From: Actinomycetota bacterium
GTDB taxonomy: Bacteria; Actinomycetota; Actinomycetes; S36-B12; CAIYMF01
Direction: 5' to 3'
DNA length: 64,000 nt
Assembly: GCA_020161245.1 (NCBI GenBank)
Contig: JAIUOK010000002.1
Location: 81,983 to 145,982 of the forward strand
The position numbers and the translations under genes were made by a program. This document shows positions 57,173 through 64,000 of the stretch, piece after piece. Numbering within the stretch: the first letter of the stretch is position 1; each line of letters starts with the position of its first letter. The notes beneath the pieces were generated by a model. The model did not search any database. It saw only the letters and a program-made list of their open reading frames with translations, and was not told the DNA's origin.

Positions 57173-57178
57173 TAGCAT
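57173..57178 (+). promoter_or_regulatory. Leaderless -10 of mrp
   Basis: TAGCAT six bases before the ATG at 57185, with no ribosome binding site between. Confidence 0.5.
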
Positions 57179-57184
57179 CGGGGC

Positions 57185-58324
57185 ATGTCCGACGCCCTGC
57201 TCGACCTCGTCGATGCCGCCCTCGCGACCGTCGAGGACCCCGAGATCCACCGCCCCATCACCGAGCTGAAGATGGTCAAGAGCCGCGAGGTGGTCGACGG
57301 CGTCGCCCGCATCGGCGTCTGGCTCACGGTGTCCGGCTGCCCGATGCGCGACACCATCACCTCGAGGGTGGTCGAGGCCGTCGGCAAGGTCCCCGGCGTC
57401 GCCTCGGTGGAGGTCTCGCTCGATGTGATGTCGGAGGAGCAGCGCAAGGAGCTGCGCGCCTCGCTCGTGGGCCACGACGAGCGCGAGATCGTGTTCAGCA
57501 AGCCCGGCAACCTCACGCGCGTCTACGCGATCGCCTCCGGAAAGGGCGGCGTCGGCAAGTCGTCGGTGACCGCGAACCTCGCGGTGTCGATGGCGTCGCA
57601 GGGGCTGTCGGTCGGGCTGGTCGACGCCGACATCTACGGCCACTCGATCCCGCGGCTGCTCGGCGCGACCGAGCCGCCGACGATGGTCGAGGGCATGATC
57701 ATGCCGCCGCAGGCGTACGGGGTGCGGGTCATCTCGATGCTGCCGTTCAAGCCCGGCGGCGTCTCGCAGCCCGTCGCGTTCCGCGGCCCGATGCTGCACC
57801 GGGCGCTGCAGCAGTTCCTCGCCGATGTCTGGTGGGGCGACCTCGACGTCCTCCTGCTCGACCTGCCGCCCGGCACCGGCGACGTCGCCATCTCGGTGGC
57901 CCAGCTGCTGCCGCAGGCCGAGCTCGTCATCGTGACCACGCCGCAGACGGCGGCAGCCGAGGTCGCGATCCGCGCGGGCATGCTCGCCCAGCAGACCAAG
58001 CAGCGTGTGGCCGGTGTCGTCGAGAACATGTCGAGCGTCCCGTGCCCCCACTGCGGCGAGCCGATGGACCTTTTCGGGTCCGGCGGCGGCGACGTCGTCG
58101 CGCAGACCCTGACCCGCGAGCTCGGCGCCGACGTGCCGCTGCTCGGCCGCGTGCCCTTCGACGTCCGGCTCCGCGAGGGCGGCGACAACGGCGTGCCGCT
58201 GGTGAGCTCCGACCCCGAGGCGCCGGCGTCGACCGTGCTGACCGAGGTCGCCGGGCGCCTGGGCAAGCGGGCGCGCGGACTCGCCGGAATGTCGCTCGGA
58301 ATCACACCTGCCGGACGGTTCTGA
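57185..58324 (+). CDS. mrp: Mrp/ApbC Fe-S cluster carrier ATPase
   Basis: 379-aa Mrp/NBP35-type protein that carries 4Fe-4S clusters to target enzymes. N-terminal MIP18-like (DUF59) domain (1-95; VEDPEIHRPITELKMV). P-loop ATPase domain with ASGKGGVGKSSVTANLA (about 117-133), DADIYGHSIPRLLG, LLLDLPPGTGD, and the cluster-binding CPHC in SSVPCPHCGEPMDLFG (about 287-290). Complete. Leaderless promoter. Near DUF1003 and the MgtE_N/CBS protein, as in mycobacteria. Confidence 0.92.
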   Translation: MSDALLDLVDAALATVEDPEIHRPITELKMVKSREVVDGVARIGVWLTVSGCPMRDTITSRVVEAVGKVPGVASVEVSLDVMSEEQRKELRASLVGHDEREIVFSKPGNLTRVYAIASGKGGVGKSSVTANLAVSMASQGLSVGLVDADIYGHSIPRLLGATEPPTMVEGMIMPPQAYGVRVISMLPFKPGGVSQPVAFRGPMLHRALQQFLADVWWGDLDVLLLDLPPGTGDVAISVAQLLPQAELVIVTTPQTAAAEVAIRAGMLAQQTKQRVAGVVENMSSVPCPHCGEPMDLFGSGGGDVVAQTLTRELGADVPLLGRVPFDVRLREGGDNGVPLVSSDPEAPASTVLTEVAGRLGKRARGLAGMSLGITPAGRF

Positions 58325-58343
58325 CCTCGGGCATCCTCGCCCG

Positions 58344-59366
58344 GTGACCGCAGACCGTCCGCCCACGCCCGGCCGCTGGGAGTCGCGCCCCTGGCGCGAC
58401 GAGACGCTGGAGTGGGGCATGCGCGCGCTCGACCGCCACGGGCTCGCGCTGCGCGCCTGGTCGCAGCCCCACATCCGTCCGTGGTCGACCGTGCTACGGC
58501 TGGAGACCGACCGGGATCCCGTATGGCTCAAGGCTCCGGGCGACGGCTGCCGCTACGAGGTCGCTCTCCTGCGGCTGTTCGCCGAGCTCGACGTCCCCGC
58601 GACGCCGCGGCCGATGGACGTCGACGAGCCGCTGGGGCTCGCGCTGCTGCCCGACGGCGGCCCGACGGTGCGCGGGTCCCACGGCGGCCGCTCGCCGTTC
58701 GAGGCGGTCGTCGAGTACCTGGTGGCCTACGCCGCTCTTCAGCGCTCCCTCGAGCCCCACGTCGACTCGCTGATCGCGGCAGGTGCGATGGACCTGCGGC
58801 CCTCACGGCTGCCCGGCGTCTTCGTCGAGACGGTCGACCGGCTCGCGGCGGAGCGGGAGCCGGGCCGGCTCGCACCTGACGACGCGTCGCGCCTGCGCGC
58901 CCTCGCCCCGGCGTACGCCGACGCCTGCGCCGAGCTCGACGGCAGCGGCATCGCGGCGTCGATCAACCACGACGACCTGCACGACAACAACGTGCTGGCC
59001 GCCGGAACCGTCGTCATCGACTGGGGCGACTCCTGCGTGAGCCATCCCTTCGCGACGATGCTCGTGGCGCTCAACTCCGTCGCGATGCACCACGAGCTGG
59101 CACCCGACGACCCCGTGCATCTGCGCCTGGTCGACGCGTACACCGAGGCGTGGACCGATGTCGCCGACCGCGCGACGCTGCGCCGGCAGGTGCAGCTGTG
59201 CCAGCGCGTCGGACCGCTCACACGCTCGCTCTCGTACCGGCAGGCGACGACCAATGTCGACGACGCCGCCTGGCAGGAGCACGCCTCCGCCATGCCGGAG
59301 TGGCTGCTCGAGGTGTTCGAGCCCGACCTCCCCACCCACCCGCCCCTCCTCGCGACCGGCACCTGA
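58344..59366 (+). CDS. Aminoglycoside phosphotransferase-like kinase
   Basis: 340-aa APH-fold kinase. N-lobe PWSTVLRLETDRDPVWLKAPG with the ATP-binding Lys; C-lobe catalytic loop INHDDLHDNNVLAAG (HxDxxxxN, about 210-224) and VIDWGDSCVSHPFA (metal Asp). Complete catalytic set. These APH-like kinases act on small metabolites; resistance is not implied. GTG at 58344 follows CATCCT by six bases, a weak leaderless -10. Only 19 bases separate it from mrp. Confidence 0.8.
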   Translation: MTADRPPTPGRWESRPWRDETLEWGMRALDRHGLALRAWSQPHIRPWSTVLRLETDRDPVWLKAPGDGCRYEVALLRLFAELDVPATPRPMDVDEPLGLALLPDGGPTVRGSHGGRSPFEAVVEYLVAYAALQRSLEPHVDSLIAAGAMDLRPSRLPGVFVETVDRLAAEREPGRLAPDDASRLRALAPAYADACAELDGSGIAASINHDDLHDNNVLAAGTVVIDWGDSCVSHPFATMLVALNSVAMHHELAPDDPVHLRLVDAYTEAWTDVADRATLRRQVQLCQRVGPLTRSLSYRQATTNVDDAAWQEHASAMPEWLLEVFEPDLPTHPPLLATGT

Positions 59367-59539
59367 TCCGGCAGTCGGATCGAGCCCACTACCGCGCGAT
59401 CGGACCACCAGTTCGTGCGGCCCGTGGGCGAGGGCTGCGATCCGTTTCCGCCGTGGATGTATCAGGGCTGCCTGCTGCCGCTCTTCCTGGTGTCCCGATC
59501 CGGAAGCCGCCGCCCGGCGGCTCGGCAGCAGGAGCACCG
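59367..59539 (+). other. Intergenic region after the kinase gene
   Basis: 173 bases with no supported gene. It contains a short hairpin GCCGCC-GCCC-GGCGGC around 59505-59522 just before the small open frame at 59540. The gap to the next confident gene (59736) is 369 bases. Confidence 0.4.
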
Positions 59540-59707
59540 ATGCGACTCACGTCCGGCACCCGCCCGCACCGCCTCGCCTCGGCGCGCTTCGTCCCCGCTG
59601 CCTCCCGGGTCATCACCGGCCCCGGCCAGAAGCCGACCTGGCGCCCCCCTGTGCGCCTCGTCGGCTGGCTGGAGCTGCTCCGAGGCGTCACGCCGCTCGC
59701 AGCCTGA
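59540..59707 (+). CDS. Possible small basic protein, 55 aa
   Basis: 55-codon frame from an ATG five bases after GGAG. The product is basic (MRLTSGTRPHRLASARF, ending LELLRGVTPLAA). It ends 28 bases before the next gene, as an operon partner would. No family recognised. The main support is the ribosome binding site and spacing, so it may be a chance frame. Confidence 0.35.
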   Translation: MRLTSGTRPHRLASARFVPAASRVITGPGQKPTWRPPVRLVGWLELLRGVTPLAA

Positions 59708-59735
59708 CCCACCCATCCCCCGAGAGGAACCCGTC

Positions 59736-60278
59736 ATGTCCACCATCACCACCACCCCGGCACCGTCCCTGCCCCGTACGCCGCTGCTCGTCGGCGCCGG
59801 CGTCGTCGGCATCGCGGTCGCCGTCGCCATCGCCGTGCCGGCGCTCACCTCCCGCACCGGCACCACCGTCGTCCCCGCGCCGTCGGCCGGCGCCGTCGCT
59901 GTCCCCCGTGCCGGTGGGCCGGACGTCGCCGAGGCGCACGGGCTCGCGGCCCGCCTGCGCCTGGAGCGCCAGCTCGACAAGCTGGCGAAGACGGACGGCA
60001 ACGCTGCCGGCCTCGGCGTCGCGACGTCCGCCCTCGTGCCTGCCAGCATCGCGCTGGAGCAGGTGGGCGGGGGGCACCGGACCTACGCCTGGTCGCGGCC
60101 GCAGCCGCTCTCGTCGCACTCGTTCGACAGCCAGATCGGCGGCCGTCACAGCACGTTCGAGTACACCCCGTCGTCGACGCACACGGTCTGGAACGACCGG
60201 TTCGTGCCGCCGTACCAGGACCCGGCCTGGGGCGACGCCATCCAGAGGCACTACTTCGGGACCCGCGGCGGGGTGTGA
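59736..60278 (+). CDS. Single-pass membrane or secreted protein of unknown function
   Basis: 180-aa protein. One hydrophobic helix at about 14-40 (LLVGAGVVGIAVAVAIAVPAL) acts as anchor or uncleaved signal; the rest would be outside. A coiled-coil-prone segment (ARLRLERQLDKLAKTD, about 68-83) is followed by a Ser/His/Tyr-rich tail with SSHSFDSQIGGRHSTFEY and RFVPPYQDPAWGD. No cysteines. GAGAGGA precedes the ATG. A strong terminator after it isolates it from the sigma-CHAT operon. Function not recognised. Confidence 0.6.
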   Translation: MSTITTTPAPSLPRTPLLVGAGVVGIAVAVAIAVPALTSRTGTTVVPAPSAGAVAVPRAGGPDVAEAHGLAARLRLERQLDKLAKTDGNAAGLGVATSALVPASIALEQVGGGHRTYAWSRPQPLSSHSFDSQIGGRHSTFEYTPSSTHTVWNDRFVPPYQDPAWGDAIQRHYFGTRGGV

Positions 60279-60320
60279 TCAGCCGCGGACGACCCTCGAC
60301 TGATCCACTCGGGGGTCGGC

Positions 60321-60355
60321 AGACGGGCCGGGACGCGACGCGTCCCGGCCCGTCT
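60321..60355. terminator. Strong terminator before the sigma-CHAT operon
   Basis: 15-bp perfect stem (60321-60335 with 60341-60355) and a five-base loop, 42 bases after the preceding stop. It isolates the downstream operon transcriptionally. Confidence 0.8.
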
Positions 60356-60403
60356 CGACGTCGCCCCGCCCGAAACCCTCTGTGCACGAACGGTTCCGAG
60401 GTG

Positions 60404-60409
60404 GATACT
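60404..60409 (+). promoter_or_regulatory. Candidate -10 of the sigma-CHAT operon
   Basis: GATACT in the 70 bases between the terminator and the sigma start. An alternative ECF-type pair, GAAACC (60372-60377) and GGTT (60392-60395), also lies here and would fit autoregulation. GGGGAGG precedes the ATG. Confidence 0.3.
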
Positions 60410-60426
60410 CCGGGCGGGGAGGTCCC

Positions 60427-61044
60427 ATGACCGGCTCAGCGCTCGACGGGCCCGTGGCTCCGCTGCTCGCAGCGGCGGCCGCCGGCGACGCCGCCGCCTG
60501 GGACACGTTGGTGGACCGGTTCTCCGGCCTGCTGTGGGCCACGGCTCGCAGCCACCGCCTCGGCCACAGCGACGCCTCGGACGTCGTGCAGACGACGTGG
60601 CTGCGGCTGCTGGAGAACCTGGCCCGCATCCAGGACCCGGAACGCCTCGGCGGCTGGCTGGCCACGGTGGCCAGGCGCGAGTGCCTGCTGGTGCTGCGGC
60701 GCGGCGACCGCGAGCCGCCCGTGCCTGCCGACGAGATGCTCGAGCGCATCCCCGACCAGCGCGGCCCGCTCGACCTCGCGCTCATCGAGGCCGAGCGCGA
60801 TGCGGCGCTGTGGGCCTGCTTCGACCAGCTCTCCGACCCGTGCCGCCAGCTGCTGCGCGTGCTCATGGCAGATCCCCCGCCTGCCTACGCCGACGTGGCG
60901 CAGGCCCTCGACATGCCGATCGGGTCCATCGGGCCGACGCGCTCACGCTGCCTCGGCAAGCTGAGGACACTGGCCCTGCAGAGCGGCGCGCTCGCACCGG
61001 AGGATGCGCCGGACACGGTCGCGGCGGGAGGTGGCGAGTCATGA
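60427..61044 (+). CDS. ECF sigma factor of the CHAT operon
   Basis: 205-aa ECF sigma factor. Region 2 (about 15-85): DAAAWDTLVDRFSGLLWATAR, SDASDVVQTTWLRLLENLARI, and GGWLATVARRECLLVLRR. Region 4 (about 120-185): LSDPCRQLLRVLMADPPPAYADVAQALDMPIGSIGPTRSRCLGKLR, split here around the HTH (ADVAQALDMPIGSIGPTRS). A short C-terminal extension of 20 residues follows. No zinc anti-sigma gene follows; instead the next gene overlaps by four bases (ATGA) and encodes a 151-aa unknown protein, then a CHAT protease. Control by the downstream products is the likely logic. Confidence 0.85.
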   Translation: MTGSALDGPVAPLLAAAAAGDAAAWDTLVDRFSGLLWATARSHRLGHSDASDVVQTTWLRLLENLARIQDPERLGGWLATVARRECLLVLRRGDREPPVPADEMLERIPDQRGPLDLALIEAERDAALWACFDQLSDPCRQLLRVLMADPPPAYADVAQALDMPIGSIGPTRSRCLGKLRTLALQSGALAPEDAPDTVAAGGGES

Positions 61045-61496
61045 GCACCGACGACGACCGCCTCGAGTCCCAGCTGCGCCTGGTGGCCGGGCAGGCGGAC
61101 CCTGTCCCCGAGCAGGTGGTGGCCGACGCCAAGGCGCTGTTCGCCCTCCGCGACCTCGACGCCGAGCTCGCCGAGCTCGTGGCCGACTCGCTGATCGACG
61201 AGCCCGCGGTGCTGACCCGGGCCCTCGTCAGCGACGTTCGCATGCTCTCCTTCGCCCACGACGACGTCACCATCGAGCTCGACATCGACACCGACCCCGT
61301 CACCGGCCGCATCTCCCTGCGTGGACTCGTTGCTGGCGCGACCGGCGAGCTGGTGCTGGTGCGCACGGGCCAGCGCCTCCCGATCCCGTTGGAGGACGGG
61401 CACTTCGCACTGTCGCTCGCTGTCGGCGGCCCGCTGCGTCTCGAGCTGCGGCTCGCCGACGGCCGCCGCATCACGACCGCCTGGGTCACGGTGTAG
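61041..61496 (+). CDS. Unknown protein between sigma factor and CHAT protease
   Basis: 151-aa soluble protein. N-terminal half helical and acidic (LESQLRLVAGQADPVPEQVV, then DAKALFALRDLDAELAELVA); C-terminal half predicted all-beta (VTIELDIDTDPVTGRISLRG, GELVLVRTGQRLPIPLEDGH, LRLELRLADGRRITTAWVTV). No cysteines. Not recognised. Translation is coupled to the sigma gene (ATGA) and it ends seven bases before the CHAT gene. Two roles fit: a non-classical anti-sigma factor, or the cleavable adaptor/substrate of the protease. The two-part architecture (helical arm, beta domain) suits either. Confidence 0.65.
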   Translation: MSTDDDRLESQLRLVAGQADPVPEQVVADAKALFALRDLDAELAELVADSLIDEPAVLTRALVSDVRMLSFAHDDVTIELDIDTDPVTGRISLRGLVAGATGELVLVRTGQRLPIPLEDGHFALSLAVGGPLRLELRLADGRRITTAWVTV

Positions 61497-61502
61497 CCGC
61501 CG

Positions 61503-64000
61503 ATGGCGGCAGCCGGCGACGGCCTCGTCGCCAGGGCCGAGGCCGCGCTCGACGCCGTCGGACGCGACCCGCACGCCGCGCTGCGCCTCGCCGACGACGT
61601 CCTGCGGATCCTGCCGTCCCGGCGGCGCTCCGACGAGGACGTCCGCGCCCTGGTCGTGGCGCAGCGGGCTGCTGGCCTCGCGCTCCGAGAGATCGGCGAA
61701 GCCGCCGCGGCACGGGCAAGGCTGGCCCAGGCCCACTCGGCGGCCCGGTCGCGCCACCTGACGTCGTTGGACGCCGAATGCCGCATCACCGGGGCCTTCC
61801 TGGCCTCGGAGGAGGGCAGGACCGGGAGAGCGCTGCGGCTCCTCGAGGGCGTCCCCGACGACGTCGACCCGGTGCTGGCGCTCCGGGCGGCGACGACCCG
61901 TGCCCTGCTCCTGCAGCGATCGGGGCGGCACGAGGACTGCCTCGTGCTGTACGAGCGGGCGCTCGAACTGGCACGCGTCGCTGCCGATCCGGTGCGGATC
62001 GCGCGCCTGCTCAACAACCGTGCGATGGCGCTGGCGTACCTGGGCCGGACGGAGGCAGCTCTGCAGGATCTGGAGTCGGCGCAGCAGCTGTACTCCTCGG
62101 CCGGCGCGGAGACCCTGGCCGCGCAATCGGTGGCCAACGCTGCCTGGGTCGCCGGGATGACCGGCGACGTGCCTGGGGCACTGGCTCTGTTCGACCGCAG
62201 CGAGCCGATGGATCCGGGCGACGGGCACGCCGAGATGTGGGCCGATCGCGCGGAGGTGTATCTGCGAGCGGGGCTCGCCGTCGATGGCGTTCGGGCAGCA
62301 CGCCAAGCTGTTCGCTGGCTGGACGGCAAGGGCTGGGATGCGTCTCAGGCGGAGGCGGAGATGCTCCTGGCTCGCTGCGAGCTTGAGACCGGCGCGCTCG
62401 ACGCGGCGAAGGAGAGAGCGCGCCGTTGCCGGAGGGCCTTCCAGCGGCAGCAGCGGGACGGCTGGGCGGCGCTGGCGTCGTACGTCCTGATCGTCGCAGC
62501 GATCCGCCAGGGGACCGCTCGTACGCAGGATGTCCTGGCAACCAGCGCGCGGCTCGCGGCCGCCGGATGGGGCCTCGCATCGCTGGACGTCGCCACAGCG
62601 GGCGCGGCTGCGGCTCAGACCGACGGACGCCCGGCCGCCTCGCGCGCACTCGCTCATGCCGCTGCAGCGCGGCCGCGCTCGCTGCAAGGGGCGGGCCGTC
62701 ACCATCTCGCAGCGGCGATCCTCTACGAGTCGGAGGAGCGTCCACGCGAGGCCCAGCGCGCGCTGGGGCGGGCGTTCCGCGAGATCGAGGCGCGTCGTGC
62801 GCTCATGGGCGCCTCGGACCTCAGGGCGCTGTCGTCGACCTTGGCGCGCGACGTCGTGGCTGCAGGGTCACGCATCGCTGCAGCACAACGGTCGCCGGCC
62901 GACGCCTTCGTCTGGGCCGAACGCGCTCGAACGGCGGCCTACCGCTACCGACCTGCGCTGCCGGCCGACGACGCCGAGCTGCTGCACCTTCTGACACGGT
63001 TGAGGTGGGCATCGCGCGCCGTCGAGGACGCACTGCTCGAAGGACGTCGCGACCCCGACGCTGCCGCCGAGGCGCGGCGCTGCGAGGGCCGGATCCTGCA
63101 GCTGTCACGACGAGCCCGGGGGTCGACGGCGCGCCCCGAGCCGAGCCTCGGGATGCTGCGCGAGCAGCTCCAGGACCGGGCCTTCGTCCACGTCGTGGTC
63201 ACCGGAGCGCGGCTGCAGTCGGTCGTCCTGCTCAGGCGTCGTGCTGTCGTCCATGACCACGGCCTGGCAGACGAGGCGGTGGCGCAGATCGACCGGTTGG
63301 CGTTCAGCCGACGGCGCGTCCTCCTCGGCGGACGGCCCGACGAGGATGCGAGGCGGCGTCTCGGCGATCTGCTGTGGGCGCCTCTGAGCGGGTCATGCAG
63401 GGACCTGCAGCTGATCGTGTCTGCCCCCCCGCAGCTGGGACAGGTGCCCTGGGGCTGCCTCCCAGGGTGGCGCGACCAGCCGGTGAACGTCGCCCCGTCG
63501 GCTCGGGCCTGGCTCGATGCAAACGGCAGGAGCCCCACCGGGACGGCCCTGGCCGCCATCGCCGGCGACGGCCTCCCGGGTGCGCTCGAGGAAGTGGCTG
63601 CCATCCTCGGCGCGCGACAGCCGGGGGCCGCGTCGAGTCCGCACCCCTGGACCGCCGGCGACGCTCTCGCGGCGCTGGCGGCATCCGACATCGCTCACGT
63701 GGCGGCGCATGCACGGCTGCGCACCGACAATCCGCTGTTCTCCAGCCTGCGCATGGCAGACGGCGACATCACCGGCTATGACATCGAGCTGCTCGCGAAG
63801 GTCCCGCACACGGTGGTGCTCTCCTGCTGCCGAGCGGGGCGGGACGCCGAGGTCGCACCGGGAGAGGCTCACGGCCTCGCGACCACCTTCCTTCGGCTGG
63901 GGTCGGCATCCGTGATCGCACCGGTGGAGGAGCTTCCTGACGGAGCGACGACCGATGTCATGACCGCGCTGCACGCCTCCTTGGCAGCAGGCTCGGCACC
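61503..64000 (+). CDS. TPR-CHAT caspase-like protease, 3'-truncated by the window
   Basis: 832 codons are visible and the frame runs off the end. Residues about 1-450 are helical TPR-like repeats (DPHAALRLADDVLRILPS; EDCLVLYERALELARVAADP; ARLLNNRAMALAYLGRTEAA; LALFDRSEPMDPGDG). The C-terminal part (from about 560) is a CHAT domain. Its catalytic His lies in DIAHVAAHARLRTD (about 736) and Cys in TVVLSCCRAGRD (about 776, in the LSACxTG position). GYDIELLAKVP and GLATTFLRLGSASVIAPV are CHAT hallmarks. Both catalytic residues are present, so it should be an active cysteine protease. ATG chosen seven bases after the preceding stop. It probably cleaves a partner when the TPR sensor is triggered. 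Confidence 0.85.
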   Translation, partial: MAAAGDGLVARAEAALDAVGRDPHAALRLADDVLRILPSRRRSDEDVRALVVAQRAAGLALREIGEAAAARARLAQAHSAARSRHLTSLDAECRITGAFLASEEGRTGRALRLLEGVPDDVDPVLALRAATTRALLLQRSGRHEDCLVLYERALELARVAADPVRIARLLNNRAMALAYLGRTEAALQDLESAQQLYSSAGAETLAAQSVANAAWVAGMTGDVPGALALFDRSEPMDPGDGHAEMWADRAEVYLRAGLAVDGVRAARQAVRWLDGKGWDASQAEAEMLLARCELETGALDAAKERARRCRRAFQRQQRDGWAALASYVLIVAAIRQGTARTQDVLATSARLAAAGWGLASLDVATAGAAAAQTDGRPAASRALAHAAAARPRSLQGAGRHHLAAAILYESEERPREAQRALGRAFREIEARRALMGASDLRALSSTLARDVVAAGSRIAAAQRSPADAFVWAERARTAAYRYRPALPADDAELLHLLTRLRWASRAVEDALLEGRRDPDAAAEARRCEGRILQLSRRARGSTARPEPSLGMLREQLQDRAFVHVVVTGARLQSVVLLRRRAVVHDHGLADEAVAQIDRLAFSRRRVLLGGRPDEDARRRLGDLLWAPLSGSCRDLQLIVSAPPQLGQVPWGCLPGWRDQPVNVAPSARAWLDANGRSPTGTALAAIAGDGLPGALEEVAAILGARQPGAASSPHPWTAGDALAALAASDIAHVAAHARLRTDNPLFSSLRMADGDITGYDIELLAKVPHTVVLSCCRAGRDAEVAPGEAHGLATTFLRLGSASVIAPVEELPDGATTDVMTALHASLAAGSA

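Noticed and set aside
58344..59366. Antibiotic resistance gene, from the aminoglycoside phosphotransferase fold.
   Set aside because: The fold is shared by many housekeeping metabolite kinases and there is no resistance context.
60427..64000. A type III-E CRISPR (Craspase) locus, suggested by TPR-CHAT plus sigma factor.
   Set aside because: No cas gene, spacer array or Csx30/Csx31-like sequence is recognised within the window; only the protease-sigma analogy remains.
1..64000. tRNA, rRNA, CRISPR arrays, IS elements, integrases or attachment sites.
   Set aside because: Read through on both strands by eye and none was seen; short tRNAs could still be missed without a covariance-model search.

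Overview
The window is very GC-rich, densely packed DNA with frequent GTG starts, 4-bp ATGA/GTGA gene overlaps and many leaderless-type promoters (a TANNNT -10 six or seven bases before the start codon). Together with AdnAB, MoeZ, DUF3107, an orphan AhpD and Mrp beside DUF1003, this points to the chromosome of an actinomycete (Actinomycetota). I cannot place the genus. I saw no rRNA, tRNA, insertion sequence, phage gene or CRISPR array.

Layout. 0-2.5 kb: the end of a membrane acyltransferase, an EEP-family hydrolase and a small P-loop kinase. 2.6-14 kb: adnB and adnA, an alkyltransferase-like protein, an LPG-synthase-type membrane protein, a two-domain Fe-S protein and moeZ. 14.2-24.6 kb: AhpD, an ECF sigma factor with a membrane partner, DUF389, an MBL hydrolase, a three-gene FtsX/MacB-type ABC exporter and a class I glutamine amidotransferase-like hydrolase. 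24.6-35.4 kb: a catabolic cluster (thioesterase, SDR, aldehyde dehydrogenase, glutamine-synthetase-like ligase, choline/ethanolamine-kinase-like protein, APC permease, GntR/HutC regulator, FAD-GcvT oxidoreductase) with two GGTCTAGACC operators. 35.5-46.3 kb: hydrolase, TetR, DUF3107, ferritin-like protein, DEAD-box helicase, ParA, hydrolase, HATPase, RecB-like nuclease, MarC and DUF6758. 46.4-53.5 kb: Nudix, DUF2332, a stress-type membrane protein, acyl-CoA dehydrogenase plus CitE-like lyase, an EamA transporter, GAF-ANTAR and STAS proteins. 53.6-60.3 kb: PRC/MgtE_N/CBS protein, DUF1003, a degenerate GspE/PilB, Mrp and a phosphotransferase. 60.4-64 kb: an operon of ECF sigma factor, 151-aa unknown protein and TPR-CHAT protease, cut by the window end.

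How they work together. The order adnB-adnA-ATL-moeZ and then TetR-DUF3107-ferritin-like-DEAD helicase-ParA recalls one continuous M. tuberculosis region (about Rv3201c to Rv3213c). The 14-37 kb stretch therefore reads as a lineage-specific block inside an old backbone. Within it, the glutamine-synthetase-like cluster has the enzymes expected for gamma-glutamylation, oxidation and deglutamylation of an amine such as ethanolamine, with a HutC-type regulator and matching operators.

Most notable: the sigma/unknown/TPR-CHAT operon, which resembles in parts list the protease-sigma arrangement of type III-E CRISPR loci but has no CRISPR here; a 135-bp nested palindrome at 48.7 kb; an intact but apparently ATP-binding-dead GspE; a hairpin that buries the ribosome binding site of the GntR regulator; and a DEAD-box helicase gene with no canonical start codon.
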